Below the pieces are notes generated by a model. The model worked only from the letters and a program-made list of their open reading frames with translations. It had not been told where the DNA came from and made no database searches. The position numbers were made by a program, and so were the translations under genes. Positions 15,124-22,282 of a DNA stretch of 64,000 bases are shown piece after piece. The stretch is from assembly GCA_013141015.1 (NCBI GenBank), contig JABFRT010000003.1, positions 1 to 64,000 on the forward strand, given 5' to 3'. This DNA comes from Hyphomicrobium sp. Lineage in GTDB: Bacteria > Pseudomonadota > Alphaproteobacteria > Rhizobiales > Hyphomicrobiaceae. The first letter of the stretch is position 1. Every line of letters starts with the position of its first letter.

Positions 15124-16374
15124 TCAAGGCACCTGCGATTTACCTTTCCGGGAGCCCCCTTTGCCCTGTGCGAGAGTGGCAACAATGCCACGAAGGGTGC
15201 GGACTTCTTGTTCGGTCGCCCCCATGCGCGAAAACAGGGTGCGCAGATTTTGCACCACGGTTGGGCGGCGCTGTTGCGGGTTGAAGAAGCCTTGGTGTTC
15301 CAGCTCACGCTCCAAATGCTCAAAGAATCCAAGCAGTTCTTGCTTTGTCGCCGGCCGGTCGTGGCCCATATTGACGCCTTCAACAAGCGGCTTTTCGAAG
15401 GTTGTGACGCGGCCAAGGCTGCGGTCTTTATTGCCGCGCATCCATTCGTACCCCATCAGCAGCACCGCTTGCGCCAAGTTTAGCGACGCAAACTGGGCAT
15501 TGACGGGAATCATCACGAGCGCGTCGGCATTGGCGACTTCGTTGGTCTCAAGCCCGTTGCGTTCGCGGCCAAACAGAATGCCGCAGCGCTCGCCACGGCC
15601 GATGCGGGTGCGCATTTCGGATATCGCCTGCTCTGGCGTCATCACCGGCTTACGAAGATCGCGCTGGCGGGCTGTTGTGGCGACGATCCAATTGAGGTCG
15701 GCAATCGCCTCATCCAGGACTGGATAAGCCGTCGAATCGTCGATGATGTAATTGGCACCCGACGCGGCGATGCGCGCCTTCTCGTTCGGCCAACCGTCAC
15801 GCGGATTGACAAGGCGGAGATTGTCGAGCCCGAAATTGGCGCAGGCGCGCGCCACCATGCCGATGTTGTCGGCCAGCTGCGGCTCCATCAATATGACGGA
15901 TGGCGTTTCACCGTCGCCAGCCACCGCCTCGCCGTGCATCAACGCGCGGCGGATGCCGTGGCGCAACTTGCGGATGACGCGGCGCGACCAGAACCAATAG
16001 TTCTCGCCCGACCATTGCTTGGCCAGCGTCTCAAGGCACGGCGTGGTGACGGTGATCGCGCCTTGGCCTTGCAGGCGGATCGCGCCGTCGCCGACGATGA
16101 TTTCCTTGTGGTGCAGAATGTATTGGTCGAGCGTCTCAAGGCCGAGCATCTCGGTGCGCCGCTTGCAGCCGGGACACGACGCTTGCGCTTCGACGCATTG
16201 CAGGGACGCGCAGAATTGCAGCACCGGCTCCAGCGTGTCGCGGGTGAGGCCCGGCACGGCGAGTTGGGCCAGCCCTTGATCGACCGTTGCCGCATGGCAG
16301 GCATGGACGACGGCCCCGACCGCGATTTCCGTTCCGGCCAGACGCGGCACGCCGCCGTCGCATTCGATGTTCAC
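15124..16374 (-). CDS. TrmJ-type RNA 2'-O-methyltransferase with N-terminal DUF433-like extension
   Basis: Residues from about 146 to 416 are a SPOUT methyltransferase of the TrmJ group (2'-O-methylation of tRNA position 32): SVILMEPQLADNIGMVARACANFGL, the knot motifs GERCGILFGRERNGL and IPVNAQFASLNLAQAVLLMGYEW, and a C-terminal helical tail. In the same open frame, about 145 residues precede it: a DUF433-like winged helix (GVPRLAGTEIAVGAVVHACH), a CPGC motif and a conserved-looking module with WFWSRRVIRKLRHGIRRA. The GTG at 16374 has GGAG ten bases upstream, whereas the internal ATG at 15939 (start of a normal-length TrmJ) has no ribosome site, so I read it as a fusion. A missed stop is the alternative. 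Confidence 0.85.
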   Translation of the reverse strand: MNIECDGGVPRLAGTEIAVGAVVHACHAATVDQGLAQLAVPGLTRDTLEPVLQFCASLQCVEAQASCPGCKRRTEMLGLETLDQYILHHKEIIVGDGAIRLQGQGAITVTTPCLETLAKQWSGENYWFWSRRVIRKLRHGIRRALMHGEAVAGDGETPSVILMEPQLADNIGMVARACANFGLDNLRLVNPRDGWPNEKARIAASGANYIIDDSTAYPVLDEAIADLNWIVATTARQRDLRKPVMTPEQAISEMRTRIGRGERCGILFGRERNGLETNEVANADALVMIPVNAQFASLNLAQAVLLMGYEWMRGNKDRSLGRVTTFEKPLVEGVNMGHDRPATKQELLGFFEHLERELEHQGFFNPQQRRPTVVQNLRTLFSRMGATEQEVRTLRGIVATLAQGKGGSRKGKSQVP

Positions 16375-16508
16375 GTCTCAGTCACTCCGCCATCGGCCTC
16401 AATATGTGCCGCGAGCGATAGCGCAACCGGCGGCCCTTGGCGAGAACGCCCGCTGCCGCAAGCGGGTGGCCACTCCTTGGCCGCCACCCGCCGGTTAACA
16501 GCTTAATT

Positions 16509-18155
16509 TTACCGCCGGTAATAGGCGAAGAACGAACCGATTTTGCACTGATGCGTGAAGCCGTGACGGCGGATGTAGGCGTAGCTCAGCCACGCGTCTT
16601 CCTGATTGGCGGACGAGGCCAGCGTGGTGTTGCCATCGCCCAGCACAAAGCGGTTGTCACGCTGGTTGACATCCAGGCTGTCCGCTTTGATCGGCTGGCA
16701 GGTCTCGCCGGTCATCGCGCCGGTTGGAATTTTGGTGCCAGCCAGGAAATACTCGAAGGTGGACGCGGCGTTGGCGGGAGGGCTTGTGGCGGCAACGTCG
16801 TCCGGTTTCTGCCCGACCCAGCAGCGCCGGTTGACCTTGTAGTGGCGCATGGCGGCCAAAGCCTTTTCGGCTTCTTCCTGGCGGTCGCCAAGGTCGAAGA
16901 TGTTGCGGCCCTGGTAGACGAACTTCCACTTGCCGGAGATATTGCGCAGCCGCACCATTTTCGGATCAAAGCGCGTGCAATTGTCGGTCAGCTGAACGGG
17001 TTTGCGGGCCGCGACCCAAGCTGTCAGCACGCCGATCTTGTTGCTGTCGTAGTGAATGCGGATGTAGCCCTTCTCACCCCAGCCTGTCCCCCACGAATTT
17101 TTGACGATCCAGGCGTTGTCAGCATCATCCCAGCCAACGATGGTGACGGCGTGATTGATCGGGATGTCTGTCTGCTCGTTGAACACGCCGCTGCTGTAGC
17201 CTTGGAAAGCGGGCGTGACTGCAACCGTTGTGGCGAGCGGGCCGCGCTGACAGAGCGCGTCCTTGATCATGTCCTTGGGCGTTGGCACGTCGTAATTATA
17301 GGGGTCCTGGTTCTCGTTGACCCAACCCCAGTAGTTCCAGTGATACGGGGTTTGCGTGGTCCATTTGCATTGCCGGTCCTCGCCAGTATAGGGATACGAT
17401 TTGGAGGTCGCCGTGCCCTGGCCTTGCAGGTTGTCCCAGGCGTCGGAATACCAGCCGCCATTTGCACAGCTGCCGGCCCGCGAGCAGCTCAAGATTTGCT
17501 GTTCAGAGCCGGTGAAGCTGTCCTTGGCGCGCACGAAGTAGCTGCCTTCAATCGCCGCGGTTGCGGCAAACGCCCAGCAGCTGCCGCACGAGCCTTGATC
17601 CTTCACGGACTCGACCGCGCCAATGCGCCGCCAATCGAATTTGGCGGCGTTGGGGTCACAGACCGATGACGCCTGACCCGGCGCGCTGACGAACGAACGG
17701 ACCTGAGGTTTCAACAAACCTTTGGATTTGAGAACGTCATCGAGCTTACCCTCGCGCACGATCGATTGCTTGGTGTTTTGAATCTGCCCTTGCATGCGGC
17801 TTGATAAATCGGACGGCGGCTTGGTGCCGGCCAGTTTGCTGAGCGGCCGCTGAAACGCTTTCGAAGTCCCAACCACGAAAGTCGGCTTGCCGCCGATCAA
17901 TCGAGCATTGGACGGCGCAAGCAGTTCGCTGCGCACCGCCTTCAATTGCTGGCGGATTTTAGCGGTGGCCGTCTTTTCCTGCTCAACCGCGCTTTGACGC
18001 AACGTCTGGCCGCTCGCTTTATTGAGTTCGCGGATTTGTTTGCGTTGTTCGGTTGCGGTCTGTGCGGCAGCCGGTTGAGCGATCACGGCGGCGGCAATGC
18101 TGGCGAATGCGAAGCTGCGAAATAGAGCTCTGGACACAAATAAAATACGGGACAT
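16509..18155 (-). CDS. Secreted papain-like (C1A) cysteine protease with C-terminal tandem repeat
   Basis: A 548-residue protein: signal peptide (about 1-31), a propeptide-like Lys/Gln-rich helical region (32-165), a C1A domain (about 170-380), and a 165-residue extension. The active site is complete: Gln187 and Cys193 in DQGSCGSCWAFA, His335 in INHAVTIVGWD, Asn353 in VKNSWGTGWGEKGY. The extension holds two related units (about 393-448 and 486-545), each running C....L.....F.....G......EE/ED-A......R.Y/H....C.VG/IG. The ATG at 18155 has GGAG nine bases upstream. It is 18 bp downstream of the chagasin gene and probably cotranscribed, so protease and inhibitor are made together and exported. 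Confidence 0.93.
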   Translation of the reverse strand: MSRILFVSRALFRSFAFASIAAAVIAQPAAAQTATEQRKQIRELNKASGQTLRQSAVEQEKTATAKIRQQLKAVRSELLAPSNARLIGGKPTFVVGTSKAFQRPLSKLAGTKPPSDLSSRMQGQIQNTKQSIVREGKLDDVLKSKGLLKPQVRSFVSAPGQASSVCDPNAAKFDWRRIGAVESVKDQGSCGSCWAFAATAAIEGSYFVRAKDSFTGSEQQILSCSRAGSCANGGWYSDAWDNLQGQGTATSKSYPYTGEDRQCKWTTQTPYHWNYWGWVNENQDPYNYDVPTPKDMIKDALCQRGPLATTVAVTPAFQGYSSGVFNEQTDIPINHAVTIVGWDDADNAWIVKNSWGTGWGEKGYIRIHYDSNKIGVLTAWVAARKPVQLTDNCTRFDPKMVRLRNISGKWKFVYQGRNIFDLGDRQEEAEKALAAMRHYKVNRRCWVGQKPDDVAATSPPANAASTFEYFLAGTKIPTGAMTGETCQPIKADSLDVNQRDNRFVLGDGNTTLASSANQEDAWLSYAYIRRHGFTHQCKIGSFFAYYRR

Positions 18156-18173
18156 TTTTGAAACTCCTGAATG

Positions 18174-18626
18174 TCACTCCACGCCAACCGTCACCGTAAA
18201 AATCTTGGCAGGCGGCGTCTCCTTTTCCCAAGAGCGCCGGTATTCGAGCCGCAAAGCACCGGTGCCCTGACGCACGGCCCTGAATGTAAAAATCTGCCGC
18301 CCCGGCGCGCCAACGAGATCATGCCCGCCGGGTTTGGCCGGTGCGGGTGCCACGCCATGCGTTGACACAAGTTCGAGACAGGACGGTAACGCCCCCGCCA
18401 CGCTCCATTGAAAGCCCGTCGTCGGGTTACTTGCAAGATCGGCGTTCAGAAGCGTGCCAAGGGCAAGGCTGATCGTGCGGCCGTCATCCTTTTCGCTGGT
18501 CAGCGTCAAGGTTGCGGGCGCGGCGCTGGCGCTGCGGCCTCCATGATTTGCGGCCGGCATTCCCCCGATCCCCCATATGACAACGGCCGCCAGAAACAGG
18601 CTCGCGGCTACCAAACCCCAGCGCAT
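18174..18626 (-). CDS. Chagasin-family (I42) cysteine protease inhibitor, exported
   Basis: A 150-residue protein with a signal peptide or N-terminal anchor (MRWGLVAASLFLAAVVIWGI) and a chagasin domain. The three inhibitory loops are recognisable: NPTTGFQW (BC loop, matching NPTTG), the Gly-rich DE segment KPGGHDLVGAPGRQIFTF, and the FG loop RLEYRRSWEKE in place of R-P-W. Chagasins block papain-like C1 proteases by inserting these loops in the active cleft. The ATG at 18626 follows AAGGAGG. Placement directly before a papain-type gene supports a dedicated inhibitor, either to protect the cell envelope or to keep the enzyme silent until release. Confidence 0.88.
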   Translation of the reverse strand: MRWGLVAASLFLAAVVIWGIGGMPAANHGGRSASAAPATLTLTSEKDDGRTISLALGTLLNADLASNPTTGFQWSVAGALPSCLELVSTHGVAPAPAKPGGHDLVGAPGRQIFTFRAVRQGTGALRLEYRRSWEKETPPAKIFTVTVGVE

Positions 18627-18791
18627 CACAGTGGCCTCCTTAAACAGGCGCAAGACCCGCCATTCGCCGAATACTTGCGACGTAAGTCTTGTGCCGCGCG
18701 GCCTTGAAAACCTTGCGCGCAGCCGGATTTTGTTGCATTGCAGCGACACAAAAGCCGCCACGTCAATCATCCCGTCTTGAAGGATTTTAGC

Positions 18792-20003
18792 ATGAGCAAG
18801 ATCAAAGTTGCAGGCACGGTCGTCGAAATGGACGGCGATGAGATGACACGCATCATTTGGCAGCTGATCAAGGACAAGCTGATCCACCCCTATATTGATG
18901 TGAACCTTGAATATTACGACCTGGGCGTCGAGAACCGCGACAAGACCAACGATCAGGTGACAATCGATTCCGCCAACGCCACCAAGAAGCATGGCGTTGC
19001 CGTCAAGTGCGCGACCATCACCCCGGACGAAGCGCGCGTCAAAGAATTCAACCTCAAGGAAATGTGGAAGTCGCCGAACGGCACCATCCGTAACATCCTC
19101 GGCGGCGTTATTTTCCGCGAACCCATCATCTGCAAAAACGTGCCGCGCCTCGTGCCCGGCTGGACACAACCGATCGTGATCGGCCGTCACGCGTTCGGCG
19201 ACCAGTATCGCGCCACCGATTTCCGTTTCCCCGGCAAGGGCACGCTGACCATCAAGTTCGTCGGCGAAGACGGCAAGGTGATAGAAAAGGAAGTCTTCAA
19301 ATCACCGGGCGCCGGCGTCGCCATGGCGATGTACAATCTTGATGACTCGATCCGCGATTTCGCACGCGCCTCGCTCAACTACGGTTTGATGCGCGGCTGG
19401 CCGGTCTACCTCTCGACCAAGAACACCATTCTTAAAGCCTACGACGGCCGCTTCAAGGATCTGTTCGAAGAAATCTATCAGGCCGAATTCAAAGCCGAGT
19501 TCGACAAGAAGAAGATCGTTTACGAACACCGCTTGATCGACGACATGGTGGCCTCCGCCATGAAGTGGTCGGGCGGCTATGTTTGGGCGTGCAAAAACTA
19601 CGACGGCGACGTGCAGTCCGATACGGTCGCGCAGGGCTTCGGCTCGCTCGGCCTGATGACCTCGGTGCTGCTGACGCCGGATGGTCTCACCATGGAAGCG
19701 GAAGCCGCCCACGGCACCGTCACGCGCCACTACCGCGAACACCAGAAGGGCAAGGAAACCTCGACCAACGCGATCGCCTCGATCTTCGCGTGGACCCGCG
19801 GCCTGCTGCATCGCGCCAAGCTCGACAAGAACGACGAGCTCTCGAAGTTTGCGTCGACCCTTGAGAAGGTATGCGTCGACACCGTTGAATCGGGCTTCAT
19901 GACCAAGGATCTCGCACTGCTCGTCGGCCCCGATCAGAAGTGGCTATCGACCACCGGCTTCCTCGACAAGGTCGACGAAAACCTGAAGAAGGCGATGGCG
20001 TAG
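18792..20003 (+). CDS. icd: NADP-dependent isocitrate dehydrogenase
   Basis: A 403-residue dimeric, eukaryote-like NADP-IDH, oxidatively decarboxylating isocitrate to 2-oxoglutarate in the TCA cycle. Seen: [19 protein letters not shown] at the N-terminus, the substrate segment [19 protein letters not shown], the Asp-metal site in [31 protein letters not shown], and [16 protein letters not shown] with the NADP-recognising residues. The ATG at 18792 was chosen over an upstream in-frame ATG because the family starts MSKIKV. A DUF4241 gene remnant overlaps its stop codon by one base (TAGTG). Confidence 0.97.
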   Translation: MSKIKVAGTVVEMDGDEMTRIIWQLIKDKLIHPYIDVNLEYYDLGVENRDKTNDQVTIDSANATKKHGVAVKCATITPDEARVKEFNLKEMWKSPNGTIRNILGGVIFREPIICKNVPRLVPGWTQPIVIGRHAFGDQYRATDFRFPGKGTLTIKFVGEDGKVIEKEVFKSPGAGVAMAMYNLDDSIRDFARASLNYGLMRGWPVYLSTKNTILKAYDGRFKDLFEEIYQAEFKAEFDKKKIVYEHRLIDDMVASAMKWSGGYVWACKNYDGDVQSDTVAQGFGSLGLMTSVLLTPDGLTMEAEAAHGTVTRHYREHQKGKETSTNAIASIFAWTRGLLHRAKLDKNDELSKFASTLEKVCVDTVESGFMTKDLALLVGPDQKWLSTTGFLDKVDENLKKAMA

Positions 20004-20793
20004 TGCTGGGCAACGCATTCACCCGCATTGTGCAATTTTTGGCTGGCGCAGCACTTGCTGCGCCAGCCATTTTTTCAGTGGCAGTCCACGCTGCGGATGC
20101 ACCCGCCTATTCCGGCGTGTTCGAAAAAGCCTTTCAGCCAAACTTTTCGGTTCAGTCCGAGGCGCCTCAATCGGACGGCCCGAAAAAAGCCGAGACCGTT
20201 CCGTTCAAAACCTTCGATATCGGCAAGCTGATTATCAAAAGCGGCCAGATCTGCGCGGCAGACCCATTTGTCGGGCTCGGCGACGCCAAACCGTTTGCGC
20301 AAGCTGTACCCAACGGCACATTCCCGGTACGCCTCGCGGTTGGCTTTCACCCGGCAGGCGCCGTCAAAGACAATCGCGTCGCATTCGCCCGCGTTGATTT
20401 TTCAGCCGCGCCGGTTGCGTCGTGGTCGATGGCTGTGCTCGACGGCCAGGACATCGCCACCCTCAAGCCGGATGAAATTTTCGGGTACCCCGTCGATGCC
20501 GGAACGGGATCGTTCTACGATCCGCAGCCGGTGACGCCGCCAACGCGCTTCTCAAAACCAATCCCGACGCCTGGGAGACGTGGCAGAAGGACGGCGAAGC
20601 TAACGGCCCCAAAGTCATCGGCCCATATTCGTTCGTGTTGATGCAGCCGCTCGGCGAGGTCAACGTCGCGATGTTCCATTCCGGCTGGGGCGATGGCTTC
20701 TATGCCTCGTACTTCGGCTACGACGCTGACGGTAACGTTGCAGCCCTCGTCACCGATTTCGCGACCATCGACTGGGCAACGGCGAAGTGGTGA
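20003..20793 (+). pseudogene. DUF4241 protein gene with a -1 frameshift
   Basis: Two frames together give one DUF4241-type exported protein. The first, from a GTG overlapping the icd stop, has a signal peptide (LAGAALAAPAIFSVAVHA) and runs through GKLIIKSGQICAADPFVG, PNGTFPVRLAVGFHP and GTGSFYDPQ. The second frame picks up at once with AGDAANALLKTNPDAWETW and ends FHSGWGDGFYASYFGYDADG...TAKW at 20793. The switch is at about 20523-20526 (CAGCCGGTGAC, where CAGGCCGGTGAC would keep one frame). A single missing G explains it. True decay and sequencing error cannot be told apart here. The function of DUF4241 is unknown. Confidence 0.8.
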
Positions 20794-20847
20794 TGTGATC
20801 CCGTGGCGCGGCACCCGAAAATATACACGGCGCCCCGCCCAACAAAA

Positions 20848-20886
20848 AAGGCGGCCAGGGTTTCGCAACCCTAAAATCCGCCTTCT
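20848..20886 (+). terminator. Terminator after the DUF4241 gene
   Basis: AAGGCGG and CCGCCTT pair outside an inner stem AGGGTT/AACCCT with TCGC loop; a run of A precedes it on the plus strand, so it would work best on the minus strand. Direction is uncertain. The remaining 20887-21036 shows no gene. Confidence 0.5.
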
Positions 20887-21036
20887 CCGACCATACGAAA
20901 AACCTACCACACAAGCGTCACGCTGTCGAATGCTCTTTATGCTTAACAATAAAACGAACGTTCGTCTTTTTTGGTAAGCTCGAGCGCATATGTTGATTTT
21001 GAGCGGTCTGCATCACTGGCAACTTCACTCGTCTTT

Positions 21037-21153
21037 CCTCTCCCTTAGGGAGAGGATGTCCCGAAGGGACAGGTGAGGGGCTTGCCTCGAGTCCGGTGCC
21101 TACGAAAAGCCCCTCATCCGGTCCTTCGGACCACCTTCTCCCCAAGGGAGAAG
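21037..21153. repeat. Composite palindromic intergenic repeat
   Basis: A string of inverted repeats: CCTCTCCC/GGGAGAGG, GTCCC/GGGAC, TGAGGGGCTT...AAGCCCCTCA, GGTCC/GGACC and TTCTCCC/GGGAGAA. The sum is a MITE-like element about 117 bp long that folds on both strands. Elements of this look are scattered in many proteobacterial genomes. It lies between the DUF4241 remnant and the gene at 21251. Confidence 0.7.
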
Positions 21154-21250
21154 GACATCGCGGCCAGTTCCGAACCGGAAAGAATATCTTCTGGCACATA
21201 CCGAATTGCCGTAAAAGGACCAAAACTATTTACGATCCCGCGAGCGTCAA

Positions 21251-21547
21251 ATGGCATCTCACAACACCGACCCCTGGGGCGACACCGAGCCCGTTCGCGC
21301 GCTGCAGGACATCGACCGTGATCCCGCGATTATCAGACGCTTGCAGGCTATCTTCAGTGAGGCGGGTCATGTTTACAAATGCCACGCTGAAGGAGTGTAG
21401 TCCATCACCGACGGAGACAAGGAACGGTTTGCAACGCAGCTTGCCGGCATTCTGAAAACCCATACCGGCCTCACCGGCCGGTTGCTGAAGCTGGACAATC
21501 GCTTGATCAAAATGATCACATATCGTGCGCTTGAGCTGATGAAATAG
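21251..21547 (+). pseudogene. 97-codon gene interrupted by an in-frame TAG
   Basis: From ATG 21251 the frame reads MASHNTDPWGDTEPVRALQD and on to HVYKCHAEGV, then TAG at 21398-21400. The same frame continues without another stop as SITDGDKERFATQLAGILKT...LIKMITYRALELMK to TAG at 21545-21547. Both halves have coding-like GC-rich third positions and the second is a plausible helix. AAGGAG sits just before the first TAG, at correct distance for an ATC codon after it, so a separate second cistron with a rare start is conceivable; a nonsense mutation is simpler. No family is recognised. A terminator follows. Confidence 0.45.
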
Positions 21548-21580
21548 ACCAAGCAACTGATCGCGCCTGACACCGGATAC

Positions 21581-21615
21581 AAAAAAACGAGCCGCAGCGC
21601 TGCGGCTCGCTTTTT
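21581..21615. terminator. Bidirectional terminator
   Basis: Arms CGAGCCGCAGCG and CGCTGCGGCTCG flanked by AAAAAAA on the left and TTTTT on the right. It separates the convergent genes ending at 21547 and 21641. Confidence 0.88.
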
Positions 21616-21640
21616 CATTTCCAACCGAAAAGGCTCAGGC

Positions 21641-22138
21641 TTACTTCTTGCCCTGAGCGTCCTTGATCTGGTTGTCGACGGCGGCCTGCATCTTGGCGTT
21701 CATGACGTTGAAGTCGTTGCGCAGCTTATCACATGGTTCTTTCGCGCCATCGCAAACGACCTGCATTTTCAGAACGAGTGCATCGCCCTCCTTCACCTGT
21801 TTGCGGCAGACGGCGGCGGGGTGGGCCGGGTGGCCTTTGGTCGTGAACGTGTAGACGACCGTCGGATTTTTCGCGTCGTCGCTGTAGGCAACGTAGTCTA
21901 CGCTCTTGTAGGTTTCGCTGAGGCCCTTGGCGGTCGAATAGCGCGCGATCAACTCATCGGCCTTCGCGGTTGGTTCTCCGCAGAACTGCTGCGCGGCGGC
22001 AACCGTCGGACCAGCTGCCGGCATCGGCGTTGGCGCAACTTTGACGATTTCGTCGGCGGCGAACGCGCCGGACGCGGCGGCAAAGGCTGACAGGCAAGCG
22101 AGGGTCGTTGAACGAAACGTGCGGACGTATGACGGCAT
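21641..22138 (-). CDS. Exported protein (hypothetical)
   Basis: A 165-residue protein starting MPSYVRTFRSTTLACLSAFA with a Sec signal ending GAFA-AD. The ATG at 22138 has GGAGG ten bases upstream. The mature part has four Cys (QFCGEP, AVCRKQ, VVCDG, EPCDKL) and contains SVDYVAYSDDAKNPTVVYTFTT and a Lys-rich helical end (MQAAVDNQIKDAQGKK). The paired Cys suggest two disulfides in the periplasm. I do not recognise a family. It is downstream of alaS's far end only by position, not in an operon with it, since a hairpin lies between. Confidence 0.7.
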   Translation of the reverse strand: MPSYVRTFRSTTLACLSAFAAASGAFAADEIVKVAPTPMPAAGPTVAAAQQFCGEPTAKADELIARYSTAKGLSETYKSVDYVAYSDDAKNPTVVYTFTTKGHPAHPAAVCRKQVKEGDALVLKMQVVCDGAKEPCDKLRNDFNVMNAKMQAAVDNQIKDAQGKK

Positions 22139-22246
22139 AGGAACGGGACCTCCAGGATGGGACTTTTTCCTGAGCTTATAGCGCCCTCGACTGCCGAGGT
22201 GCATGAAAAGTTGGAAAGCCTGGGGCGCGGCAGGCGTTAACGTTCG

Positions 22247-22266
22247 CCGGGGGCTATGTCCCCCGG
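22247..22266 (-). terminator. Hairpin after alaS
   Basis: CCGGGGG and CCCCCGG around CTATGT, 16 bp after the alaS stop. There is no clear T run, so termination strength is uncertain. Confidence 0.45.
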
Positions 22267-22282
22267 CACAGGGGCCAAGTCC

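Noticed and set aside
18627-19190. N-terminal extension of the chagasin frame on the minus strand
   Set aside because: This part is antisense to icd and lies before the signal peptide and the ribosome site at 18626.
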